DNA from: Chitinophagaceae bacterium
Lineage (GTDB): Bacteria; Bacteroidota; Bacteroidia; Chitinophagales; Chitinophagaceae
Length of the DNA: 64,000 nucleotides
Assembly: GCA_017307755.1 (NCBI GenBank)
Contig: JAFKGQ010000008.1
Span: 248,001 to 312,000 of the forward strand
Direction: 5' to 3'
The stretch's first letter is position 1. Each line of letters opens with the position of its first letter. Below are positions 37,401-45,440 of the stretch, piece after piece. A model generated the notes under the pieces. That model saw only the letters and a program-made list of their open reading frames with translations. It was not told where the DNA came from and made no database searches. Made by a program: the position numbers and the translations under genes.

Positions 37401-37816
37401 AGCTCTGTGGCGGAGAACCACCTGGCTTGTACCAGGGTAACATAAGTGCCAGTTTCCGGGTTATGAAAGCAGCCCAACAAAAAGGAAACAGTGGTTGACT
37501 TATCAGGTCGGATATATTTCTTTTTGGCTTCTTGATCTTCATCCTCGCGTGTTTTGCCAATTTCACCCATGATGTATGATTCTTCTGACCGGTCTTTTTT
37601 CTGTTCGGCTCCTGACGATTGGTTGTAGAACCGCTTTTGATTAGGCACGAGCAACGTAAGTAGGGCATCCACAATGGTGGTTTTGCCCGATCCGTTTGCA
37701 CCAGTCATCAACGATGATTGGCAGGCAGGAATAATTTTTGAAGTGCGACCGTCAAAAGTACCCCAGTTGTAAAATTCGAGACTATCCAACCGATATCCTG
37801 CATGGATCTCATTCAT
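34436..37816 (-). CDS. jetC: Wadjet SMC-like ATPase subunit JetC
   Basis: The SMC/MukB-like motor of Wadjet, 1126 aa. The P-loop GANGSGKT is at 39-46, the ABC signature LSGGEKAQFTYTVLG starts at about 1008, and Walker B FIAVDEAFSKLD is at about 1044-1055. Between them lie two long charged coiled-coil arms (about residues 270-470 and 620-830) around a hinge-like region (about 455-560, with PFVGELIRVREDEKAWESAI). All ATPase motifs look intact. It overlaps JetB by 8 bp and JetD by 4 bp. Confidence 0.94.
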   Translation of the reverse strand: MNEIHAGYRLDSLEFYNWGTFDGRTSKIIPACQSSLMTGANGSGKTTIVDALLTLLVPNQKRFYNQSSGAEQKKDRSEESYIMGEIGKTREDEDQEAKKKYIRPDKSTTVSFLLGCFHNPETGTYVTLVQARWFSATELKRTFIVSPHKLSIDQDIMPFDKHGDWRKRIKKTFIKTEISDSFAQYSQEFIRLFNMRSEKALTLFNQTVGIKVLGNLNDFIRVHMLEDGDQEEEFQKLRANYLDLLETYNNLQKAEEQIRLLNPIMEKCAELDLLENNILELENIKNAVPFYFSEREVIVLKELMSDTMGFLREQEELIRQKETEKTRKEEELRALEAALERNEASAAIRGMDRQIDKLKESLDRKEQKAKEYLKVATQLSYAPMDSLESFGTNRNLAEKELDAIAHELEENKNSHIQEAIALQQINDNIESVGAELESLKSRKNRIPLPDIELRHRMLDALDLEADEIPFVGELIRVREDEKAWESAIERLLRNFGRRLLVPDKHLGAVNTYIHRTHLKGKIVYDKVHSHLRASTNYQDIYNTTLRDKIEIKQGQPQFEAWLEYEFSEHLNYLCVDSEQEFGQAKKALLISGLSKNGERHEKDDRKSMISPESFILGWDNKEQILLLQSKFKELERAKAQADMGIFRLKQDAARLNDRSRILQNLLHYSNYEELNWQEDSSAIIALKEKRERLSRDSGLKELINQRDDAREGASLLNKSIKEEVERKGAFNQRITDYQRSIEELDTFLTPEFLAEAQRFYESIPLYMKELQVADPLIKVKKERAKTQESVEEGLKQKKELSGKTRDKIIRSMSAFTSPADDIRQQYPDWSKDTVNLAANLDYADDFRKLFDRIVNEDLPKHKEKFKEYMKDSVTSRITSFKTGLDNRQEEIEEHITQLNRSLNKIEFNVNPHTYIQLRSKPTKDLEIRNFKRELSNCIVPAADIALAKNDEWIESAFLAIRSLIEALHNDKDKRKKLIDVRNWMDFEAEEFFRDDNKRRKTLDTSDSLSGGEKAQFTYTVLGAAIAFQFGISESNAKTNSFRFIAVDEAFSKLDPEKSHYLMALCKQLNLQILVVTPLDKIYVAEEYISSCHFVEKQSTERSRVYNLTMPQYQEQKRQWLAKTMVN

Positions 37817-38423
37817 CGGGGCCGGGGTTTATATGTTTAAACAATTTAATTTTAACGTCTTCCAACTGCTCTGCTGTGATCATCGCCTTGATGATGCGGC
37901 TGATCTCGTAGCGGGTGTTGTCCGGGAACAACTCATCTTCTTCTATTAATCGCAGAATACCGAGCTGTCTGATGGCATATTCAATACCGGCGTCAAGCTC
38001 TTTATATAAGCGCGATTTATTCGGATGGTCTTTGAAGAATATTTCTATTCGCTCTTTGATCTCCTGCTTGGTGATATAAAGTCTGGTACTGATGTTGGCA
38101 GCGGAGTCAAGTTCTTCCAATGCTTCGCGTAATAAAATACATAGTAGCGATTGCTCATATTTCAATTGACGAGTGCGCATTAGGCGAGGTAAAGCTTTTT
38201 CATCTGCATCTTTTGGCTCCGGTTGATATATATAGGCATAGCCATCTTCAGGCACGAATACCAATTCCAAGCCCATCTGTGCCACATAACGTCGGATAGG
38301 TTGCTGGTTCACACGTATTTCTTCCCAATATTTTGTTTCATCAATATATACCACGCCCTGTAGCAGCCGCAAAAGACTTTTTGCAAAAGGCAGTAATAAG
38401 CTTTCTTCCGGTGTATTCATCAT
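37809..38423 (-). CDS. jetB: Wadjet subunit JetB (DUF4194)
   Basis: The KITE-like winged-helix subunit that links JetA and JetC. It is 204 aa, normal for DUF4194. Recognisable parts are the early FAKSLLRLLQGVVYIDETKY, then RRYVAQMGLELVFVPEDGYA and the C-terminal GIEYAIRQLGILRLIEED. It overlaps JetA by 4 bp (ATGA) and JetC by 8 bp, so the subunits are translationally coupled. Confidence 0.9.
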   Translation of the reverse strand: MMNTPEESLLLPFAKSLLRLLQGVVYIDETKYWEEIRVNQQPIRRYVAQMGLELVFVPEDGYAYIYQPEPKDADEKALPRLMRTRQLKYEQSLLCILLREALEELDSAANISTRLYITKQEIKERIEIFFKDHPNKSRLYKELDAGIEYAIRQLGILRLIEEDELFPDNTRYEISRIIKAMITAEQLEDVKIKLFKHINPGPDE

Positions 38424-39868
38424 TTATGGAATAAAATTTTGGGCGTTTTTATCGTTTCCCCAAGGACTTGCTTGAATACTAGTTCGTCTTCCTCCTCTTC
38501 TACTATCTCATGTCTTGGGTGTTGGGAGGCAATAGTAAAATAAGTTACTACTTCACTTAAACCTTTTTCTATGGGATAGTGCGCTACTACTTCTTTTAGG
38601 CTTATTGATTTTCTATCAATAAGCAAGTGGCCGATCCTATTTTCCAATTCCTTTTTATCCACAAAAAACTGGTTGAACAATTGGGAAAGATCCGGGGCCT
38701 CTAACTCTTCATCTTCCAGGCTCTCTATCACCATGTCTTCTTCCGGTCCCAGTACCATACGCTTGTTAAGCGGCAGCCTAATCTCGGCTTCAAATACCGG
38801 CAATTCCATAAAGTTTTCCTCCTGCGGAGGGGTGTTTATTATCTGCAATGCGTATTGCTTTATATCCCTTATCAATTCTAGTATCCGCATGCGCTCCACT
38901 AAATTCTTTTCAGTCAGAACACGATTTAGCTTTTCGGCTAGCCGGTCGTTCGATTCCAGTACCCGCAACCCCGAATGATGCAGATTTCTTTTTAGGTGTT
39001 TCAAAAATTGGTCTTCACCGTATGTGATCGCGTGTGCGTCCAGTAATTGATAGAACTGTTGGATAAGCTGTTTCAGCTCCTCTTTTTGGGTATCTGATTG
39101 CAAAAAATTCCAAAACGCATAAAAACTTTTTCCCTGTTCTTCATCCTTTAAGGCAGCCCAGGCATTCAGCGCAATCTCAAGTAAAGAGCCTTTGGTATAG
39201 GACAATTCTGTTTGTTTTTCGTATAGATTTCGGCCAATATGTTGAAAGTTCTTTTCAACATCTTTGAAATCGGCCAACAGGCTTTTGGCCATGCGGCTGA
39301 TCTCGATAAAATTCTCCTCTACCTGGTGCTTTTCCATTATCTTCACCTGGCCGGTAAGTCGTATTTGCTCCATCTCATGGTCCAGTTTTGCTTTTTCCTG
39401 TTCAAGTTGATTAAGACGCAGTTCGGGATCGGCAGTCGAAAATTCTACAACTTCTTTCAGTTTCCTAAAGATATCGCGAAACCGAGAATCAGTACCTACA
39501 AATCGCTGCTGGTGAAGGGCCTCTTCTATCCAGTTCAATACTTTTTCAGTGGCAGAGGTCAACTCTATATAATGCTCTCCTGTTTTTTCGTCGGGTGCTT
39601 TGATGAGAAAACCTTTGTCTGTCCATCGATCAAGGTAAAGGCGGGCTCGCAGAGCGCGGTCTTCGGTCTCGTTCACTTCGGCCTCATCTTGCAAAAATTC
39701 CATGTAGTCTGTAAGCCGCTTAGATAGGTCAAAGTAGGGTAGCCGGTAGTTAGATTTGCTCTTAAACTCCTGGTACAAAAAACTGGCTATCAGCGGCGCT
39801 TTATAAGATCGAATTAGTCCGAAGGCAGAATATTGGTCAAAGAGTTGAGTGATGCGATGGAAATCCAT
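38420..39868 (-). CDS. jetA: Wadjet subunit JetA (DUF3375)
   Basis: The kleisin-like subunit of Wadjet, 482 aa, of the DUF3375 type. The N-terminus (FDQYSAFGLIRSYKAPLIAS followed by FLYQEF) and the ERALRARLYLDRWTDKGFL-like winged-helix segment are typical; the middle is coiled coil (about residues 130-260), and the C-terminus has DLSQLFNQFFVDKKEL. DUF3375-DUF4194-SMC-DUF3322/2220 in this order defines type I Wadjet. It lies 122 bp after the ABC-3C ATPase gene, the largest gap in the nine-gene array, so it may also have its own promoter. Confidence 0.92.
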   Translation of the reverse strand: MDFHRITQLFDQYSAFGLIRSYKAPLIASFLYQEFKSKSNYRLPYFDLSKRLTDYMEFLQDEAEVNETEDRALRARLYLDRWTDKGFLIKAPDEKTGEHYIELTSATEKVLNWIEEALHQQRFVGTDSRFRDIFRKLKEVVEFSTADPELRLNQLEQEKAKLDHEMEQIRLTGQVKIMEKHQVEENFIEISRMAKSLLADFKDVEKNFQHIGRNLYEKQTELSYTKGSLLEIALNAWAALKDEEQGKSFYAFWNFLQSDTQKEELKQLIQQFYQLLDAHAITYGEDQFLKHLKRNLHHSGLRVLESNDRLAEKLNRVLTEKNLVERMRILELIRDIKQYALQIINTPPQEENFMELPVFEAEIRLPLNKRMVLGPEEDMVIESLEDEELEAPDLSQLFNQFFVDKKELENRIGHLLIDRKSISLKEVVAHYPIEKGLSEVVTYFTIASQHPRHEIVEEEEDELVFKQVLGETIKTPKILFHK

Positions 39869-39990
39869 AGAATGGGTTTGTGACTGTTATAAGAAATGTC
39901 TTGGTTTAAATGTACTTAAACTGCCGAATTGAATAGAGATCATTATAATATTATTTTTCGATTCTCTTTTAGTTACAGGTAGCTAATACA

Positions 39991-42951
39991 CTAATTGATT
40001 ATCTCGGCTCTTACCCCATTTTCATTGGCAATAAGCCGCCATAGCTTTACGTCGATATTTTCATTCTGCAGTTTTCTTTGAAAGAATTTTCCTTGAACTG
40101 TATCATGTGTGCCCATTAAAATCTGAAACTCCTGATCTGTAATATAGTCCCTTAACAAATCGAAAACGCCTGAAGCATGTACAAGATCGTGATGCTGTGT
40201 CGGGTCGTCCAGAAGCAGTGATTTCCACGTACTCCACCTATACCTGCTAGCCATACTAAGCATAAATGTCAATTGCAAGTCTGTCGCTTGTGCTTCACTA
40301 GCAACGTCCATAACACTTACTAGTTTTTCATGAAGATTTATGAGCACTTCAGCCTGAGGTTTATTTCTATAGGAATAACTGTCCAGATGTGTGTCAACAA
40401 ACCGAGGATTTACCACGATTCTCTTCAGAAGAGAAACCCAGAAAGGATTAATAGATTTAATTTGCTCATGTATGGTTTCTAATTCACGGTTTATTTGACT
40501 ATACAGTGTATCTAATGCCTTTTTCCTTTCTGTTATGAGGGATAATTCCTCTTCTATTGATTTTTCTTGCGTCTTTAGCTCCGCGAGATAAGATTGCTCA
40601 TCCAGGTTTCCACATATTAGTTTAATTTCTTTATCTAGAGCATCAAATTTTTCTGCTGCCGCCCACCTTCCTAATTCTTCTCCAATTTTATCAAGAGAAC
40701 CTATACTTTGCTTTATAATTTCGGACTTCTGAGCTAACTCTCTTTTTCCACGAGAAAGCTCTTCCATAGAAGGACCATTACGCAAACCGGACTTTTCCCA
40801 CTCAGTTAAAATCTCGTTTTGCTGTCCCTGTAATTTTGAAGCAGTCATTTTTAAATCCGCGATTTCTTCTTCTGTATCCTTTCTATATTTTTCCCTTTGT
40901 TCTCTAGTTCTATTGGCAGTTGTTATTACATCTAAAATTTTCTGGATATCATTCTCTATTTCAGCGATATTCTCTTCCAATTTTTCCAAATCGGTATTTA
41001 GAAGTTCCTTATTTATCCTTTCTAAATTACTTTTTATATCCTCCAAAGAAGCTGTAAGCGTACCAAAATTTTTTTCAAATGATTGAATTTCAGTATTTAT
41101 TTGTTCTCTAGTGGAAATACGAAGACTTAAATCACCAGTCGATGGCTCCTCGCCAAAGTTACTTTTATCGGCAATTACAGTTTGTAGGACTGTGTCATTC
41201 GTATCTTTCTCACTTTTTAACCACAACTCAGCCTCTTGAATATTCTCTTTTCCATTAAACTTAGGAATACATTGCTCATTAATGAACGACTGTGCGCTTT
41301 TCAGTAGAGCTTCGTTCTCTGCTAGCCGGGTAGCGGTTTGGTCCAAATTCGACTTCACGTCACGAAGTGAGTTTTGTATGCCTTCCAATTCCAATTGAAG
41401 GGTTTTATTTTTTTCTATTTCTTCACCTAATAAAGGGTCTATCTTTTGCAATGCAAGGTTAATTCTATCTCTTAATTCACTTGGCGTGTATCCGGCGCTG
41501 CAAACAGGACATTGACCTTGGTCCTCAGCGATATTTGAAGAGATGATCCCCACTGCGCCCATTATTGCATCGGAAGCGCTTTTTAAAGAGTTGAGTCTAT
41601 TTTGGCTATCTTTTAATCTGTTACCTGCTAATAATTCTTCAGCGATAGCCTCATTAACTTTCTCCTGATATTCCTTTCTTGCCAGCATAAGATCTGCAAT
41701 AATTCCAGTTACTTCGTTAACCCTATTTTGATGGGATTTCCATTCATCAACAGTAGATTGAAAGGAAGAAAGTTCTCCTTTCCGACGGATTGCATCCTGT
41801 TCTCGCTGGCGAATCAGGTTAAATTCGCTAATGCGAGTATTGATTTTATCAATAAGCTCATTCGCTTGTTCAAAATTTCTCCTATGTTCTAAAATTAAAT
41901 TTGCAACAGAGTTGATTTGCCCTTCTATTACTACACATTTGGCTTCTTCTTCTTTTTTTCTGTTTGACAACTGCTTTGTTGTTTGTAATCCTGCTTTTAT
42001 GCCGTTACTTTTATTCAAACTTTCTTGCAGCTTTAAAATGTCTTCTTTGATAATGCCGATTTCACCTGAAAGTTTTGACACCAACCCCTCTTTTTCTAAA
42101 ATGTCCTTCTCTCTTTTTTCTATTTCTATCTTATTACTATGGAAAAGAGGAATTCTGCTTTCAATGGAAGAAAGAAATAGAGATTTGTTTTTGTTATCAT
42201 CATCTGATTTAATGGCAATATTATTTACCAGACCTTTATAACTGATTATCGAATCGACATTCTGTTCTTCTTGCAGAGGGGGATATGAATCGTCAAATAA
42301 CTTGTGAACAATATTTATTTGATCCAATATTTCATTTAATGGCTTTAGAGTATAATTTAATCCAGCAGCGTCACGAGCTTTCAATTTTTCTTCAAAAAAG
42401 GAGATGTGAGATCGGTGTGCGTCTCTTTTCTCCTTTCTATCATTTATGGTTCTTGTAGCTGCGTTAAGTGTGTTGCTTTTTGTTTTGGCTATTGTGCTCA
42501 GGTCCTTTCCAATTGATAGCTTATCTAATACATCACCAGCTTGGGAAGAATCGGGTTTTTGTATAAACCAATTACTTCCCCGCTGTTCCAACAAATGGGT
42601 TATCCTTAAAAGGAATGGAATGTCCTTAACTGTATGCTTCGGGAATAGCAAAGAATGATCTCCAGATAACTTTGGCACTTCGCCTTTTCTATAGTTGACT
42701 TCACAAAAATTTCCATTATCAAAATCCAATCGCACATCCACACCATTTTGATTGTCTCTAATCAGTGATAACGGAGGGTTTGCTAAGCGTTGAATAGACC
42801 CCGTTAATGCAAATTCTATAGCTTCAAAAAGCGTTGTTTTTCCCGTGCCATTTGGTGCCAAGAAAATGTTAGCGCCAGAAGAAAGTTCTATTTCAACATC
42901 TTTCCCGAAACGTCTTGCGTTACTTATTGTTATCTTTTTAAGATGCTTCAT
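39991..42951 (-). CDS. ABC-3C system ATPase, Rad50/SMC-like
   Basis: The ATPase of an ABC three-component conflict system, about 986 aa. The annotated frame can start at a TTG (42972), but ATG codons at 42954 and 42951 are preceded by AAGG and fit better; 42951 is chosen for its 4-base spacing. The P-loop is APNGTGKT (about residues 32-39); a zinc-hook-like CPVC (GQCPVCSAGYTP) lies in the centre at about residue 480 between coiled-coil arms; the C-terminus has SEAQATDLQLTFMLS (signature region), Walker B LLLDDPTQHHD (about 910) and GTHD. It overlaps the middle-component gene by about 14 bp. Confidence 0.88.
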   Translation of the reverse strand: MKHLKKITISNARRFGKDVEIELSSGANIFLAPNGTGKTTLFEAIEFALTGSIQRLANPPLSLIRDNQNGVDVRLDFDNGNFCEVNYRKGEVPKLSGDHSLLFPKHTVKDIPFLLRITHLLEQRGSNWFIQKPDSSQAGDVLDKLSIGKDLSTIAKTKSNTLNAATRTINDRKEKRDAHRSHISFFEEKLKARDAAGLNYTLKPLNEILDQINIVHKLFDDSYPPLQEEQNVDSIISYKGLVNNIAIKSDDDNKNKSLFLSSIESRIPLFHSNKIEIEKREKDILEKEGLVSKLSGEIGIIKEDILKLQESLNKSNGIKAGLQTTKQLSNRKKEEEAKCVVIEGQINSVANLILEHRRNFEQANELIDKINTRISEFNLIRQREQDAIRRKGELSSFQSTVDEWKSHQNRVNEVTGIIADLMLARKEYQEKVNEAIAEELLAGNRLKDSQNRLNSLKSASDAIMGAVGIISSNIAEDQGQCPVCSAGYTPSELRDRINLALQKIDPLLGEEIEKNKTLQLELEGIQNSLRDVKSNLDQTATRLAENEALLKSAQSFINEQCIPKFNGKENIQEAELWLKSEKDTNDTVLQTVIADKSNFGEEPSTGDLSLRISTREQINTEIQSFEKNFGTLTASLEDIKSNLERINKELLNTDLEKLEENIAEIENDIQKILDVITTANRTREQREKYRKDTEEEIADLKMTASKLQGQQNEILTEWEKSGLRNGPSMEELSRGKRELAQKSEIIKQSIGSLDKIGEELGRWAAAEKFDALDKEIKLICGNLDEQSYLAELKTQEKSIEEELSLITERKKALDTLYSQINRELETIHEQIKSINPFWVSLLKRIVVNPRFVDTHLDSYSYRNKPQAEVLINLHEKLVSVMDVASEAQATDLQLTFMLSMASRYRWSTWKSLLLDDPTQHHDLVHASGVFDLLRDYITDQEFQILMGTHDTVQGKFFQRKLQNENIDVKLWRLIANENGVRAEIIN

Positions 42952-43561
42952 CATACCTTGGATTTTGATCAATTAATGCATAAAACAACTCATAACTTGA
43001 AATACCTGAATTAAATGCCTGAAGCCATTTTCTTTTTTCCTCTTCAGTGAACCAAGAAAATTGCTCTTCTAATCCTGAAAACGCAGAAATCAGGGGATCT
43101 TGCCCTAAATCAACAGGAGTTACAATAGTCAGTTCTGATATAAATGTTCGCTCGATAAAGGTTTCCTCCTTTTCATTGGGGCGTAATACAAATTTTCGAC
43201 AGAAGTCTTCGCTCGATTCAATTCTCAAGCACTCATCTAAGGAAGGTGTATTTTCATCTTTCCATGTTATGAAAAGGTATAAGTCTGCAGTTTCGGGATT
43301 CAAAAGCATATCTTTGCTCAAGGCAGCCCATGCTAAGGCGTCTTTTAATCTTTCTCTAGGTATTCTAACAGAAAGTAACGTTTTAAGATGAGAAATGCCC
43401 TCTGGGTGTTCTTGTAGTCGACAAAAACGCAATACCTGCTTTTCAGGAAGTAGATCAGGTGCAAGGTCATTTATTTCCTTAATCAGAGGGTCGTCGTCAA
43501 CAACTTTAAACCTATTTTTTACTTTCTCATCTATATAAGAAGTAAACTTTTCAAAACTCAT
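42938..43561 (-). CDS. ABC-3C system middle component
   Basis: A 207-aa protein between the effector gene and the ATPase gene, overlapping the effector by 4 bp and the ATPase by about 14 bp. Its size, position and sequence style (VLRFCRLQEHPEGISHLKTL, then LYLFITWKDENTPSLDECLR) match the small middle components of ABC-3C systems, which join the effector to the ATPase. It has no catalytic motif. The call rests mainly on the three-gene arrangement, since middle components are very diverse. Confidence 0.78.
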   Translation of the reverse strand: MSFEKFTSYIDEKVKNRFKVVDDDPLIKEINDLAPDLLPEKQVLRFCRLQEHPEGISHLKTLLSVRIPRERLKDALAWAALSKDMLLNPETADLYLFITWKDENTPSLDECLRIESSEDFCRKFVLRPNEKEETFIERTFISELTIVTPVDLGQDPLISAFSGLEEQFSWFTEEEKRKWLQAFNSGISSYELFYALIDQNPRYDEAS

Positions 43562-45423
43562 GATAGATTATTTAAAGTTTCATTAATCGATTCGGAACGA
43601 GCAAACAAATCTCTCTCTAGATATGTGCGTAAATCAGAGATTGATCCCTTTTTTATAGTAGCATTTAAAATTGGGTTTCTAGTGACTAGTAATTTCGGAC
43701 GTCGGGGAGCTGCTAGAGAATGATCTACATTTGTGAACTCCGTTAAAGGCTGTTTATAAATTAGATTTTCCACTTGTCTACTCTTTGATAAAATCAATAT
43801 ATCTGAAGGGTCTTTGCCTATCAACTCTTCGACAGAATCCTCATCATCAATTTCCCGCACTCTTCTCTTCTTTCCTGCTGGCCCGCTCCAATGATTTATT
43901 CCTATAGCTCCAATTGTCCCTCCGTCTTTAGTTCTCATAATTCCAGAATTTTCTGGATCTAGTCCTACTGAAACAAGTATGCATATAAATAGAGCATCAG
44001 CAAGCAATGTTTTTGTCTTTGGCCCTATTCGTAAATGGCCTAATATATCCTGCCCCTCGGCATTGGGATGTACTATCCTTCTAAATATTTCTTTTTGCGT
44101 ATCAACATCATTTTCCAAGGACGTCATCCAAATACTCCAACGTTTCTCAACAGCATCTCTTAGCTCTGGAGATTGAGAGATATCCATATTGCCTATAATA
44201 AAAGATACTTTTTGGACAACCATAGACCAAGTAGCTTTTATCATTTCGATACCTATCTCTTTAGCAAAATCTTCTCGTTCTGCATTAGAGTTTATCCGTT
44301 TTCCTCCATTTATTTTATAAGGAGTATTATTAGTGGAAATAGTTAGCTTTTCTAAATCATCTTCACTATCTCCCAGCGTCAACCCAACTTTGTCTGAAAT
44401 ACAAATTTTCCAGCCCGCCCAATCAGTACAAAAACCATTCGAATTACCTTGCAAGTGGAGGGCCAGTTGAAAAACCCCTTCGTGGATAGGAGCTAATACA
44501 TTATTTACCGGAGAAATATTGATGTGTAATTTTCTGCCCTTGTCGTTCGCCCATAACTCTGGCACTATTTTAGAGGGACGTTCTATTTCTGAATTATCCT
44601 CCAAGTCATGAATTCCCGATATTTCCCATTCATCGCCGTTTCCATCTATTTGAGTCCAGGATTGACAATTGGTCAATAAATTTCCTTTCAGCTCGAACAG
44701 TAATTGTCTTGGGGCTATTTGTCCAGTATAAGCAGTATTCTCATCTAGGTAGGATTTTATTTTTGAAATAACGGCTGAAGGATCATTAAAGACTCTTGCC
44801 AGCTCGGTTTTGCTTTTATTGTCAATATCTATTTCCGAGCCATTATCCCTTATCTCCAAAAGGCGGAGTGCTTTTAGAATGTTCTCCCATCCCTTAAATC
44901 CACACCACGTTGTAAGCCATTTAAAAATGTTAGTGGCATTGGAATCCTTAGCGACATTTTGTAAATCTTCCAATCCTTTTACAGTGGTAGTATCTTTAAT
45001 GTGTAAAACTAGGAAGTCTCTTAAATTTCTGAGCTCAATTTCTTCTTTAATTTTTACTCCATCACTAGGCAGCTCTATTCTAAACCGGTGTTTATTAATA
45101 CTTGACCTACTTTGTTTTTCAACCCACTGTGCTAAAGATTGAAAAGATTTATCAAGGGGACTCAGATCAATAGATTTTTCCTTTACAGATTTACCATCTG
45201 GCTTAAAATCTGTTTGTTGCCTTTTAACTTGCAGATGCGTAAACTCGTTGGGGCTATCCTGAATAATGAAATCATCCCAGCCTTTTACATCCCCTTGTTC
45301 TGCACCTATACTTAGGATGTGCTTTCTTCCTTCTACAAAAGCACACAACATTAGCGATGTCTCATAAACTGCAATAGACTGCTCGTATTTTTTAGTCTGA
45401 TCTAATCGAAGTTTTTTTAACAT
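43558..45423 (-). CDS. ABC-3C effector subunit with nuclease-like N-terminal domain
   Basis: A 621-aa protein, first gene of the ABC-3C module. The N-terminal domain (residues about 12-80) has YETSLMLCAFVEGRKHILSI, then DVKGWDDFIIQDSPNEF and THLQVKRQ; the D...QVK pattern is the core of restriction-endonuclease-fold (DUF4297/Cap4-like) nucleases, so it probably cuts DNA when triggered. The C-terminal part (about 440-600) carries the ABC-3C C-terminal region that binds the partners (GAIGINHWSGPAGKKRRVRE). The start is 17 bp after the SbcC stop. The effector class is inferred from this motif only. Confidence 0.75.
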   Translation of the reverse strand: MLKKLRLDQTKKYEQSIAVYETSLMLCAFVEGRKHILSIGAEQGDVKGWDDFIIQDSPNEFTHLQVKRQQTDFKPDGKSVKEKSIDLSPLDKSFQSLAQWVEKQSRSSINKHRFRIELPSDGVKIKEEIELRNLRDFLVLHIKDTTTVKGLEDLQNVAKDSNATNIFKWLTTWCGFKGWENILKALRLLEIRDNGSEIDIDNKSKTELARVFNDPSAVISKIKSYLDENTAYTGQIAPRQLLFELKGNLLTNCQSWTQIDGNGDEWEISGIHDLEDNSEIERPSKIVPELWANDKGRKLHINISPVNNVLAPIHEGVFQLALHLQGNSNGFCTDWAGWKICISDKVGLTLGDSEDDLEKLTISTNNTPYKINGGKRINSNAEREDFAKEIGIEMIKATWSMVVQKVSFIIGNMDISQSPELRDAVEKRWSIWMTSLENDVDTQKEIFRRIVHPNAEGQDILGHLRIGPKTKTLLADALFICILVSVGLDPENSGIMRTKDGGTIGAIGINHWSGPAGKKRRVREIDDEDSVEELIGKDPSDILILSKSRQVENLIYKQPLTEFTNVDHSLAAPRRPKLLVTRNPILNATIKKGSISDLRTYLERDLFARSESINETLNNLS

Positions 45424-45440
45424 TTTTATTTTGTTTAATA

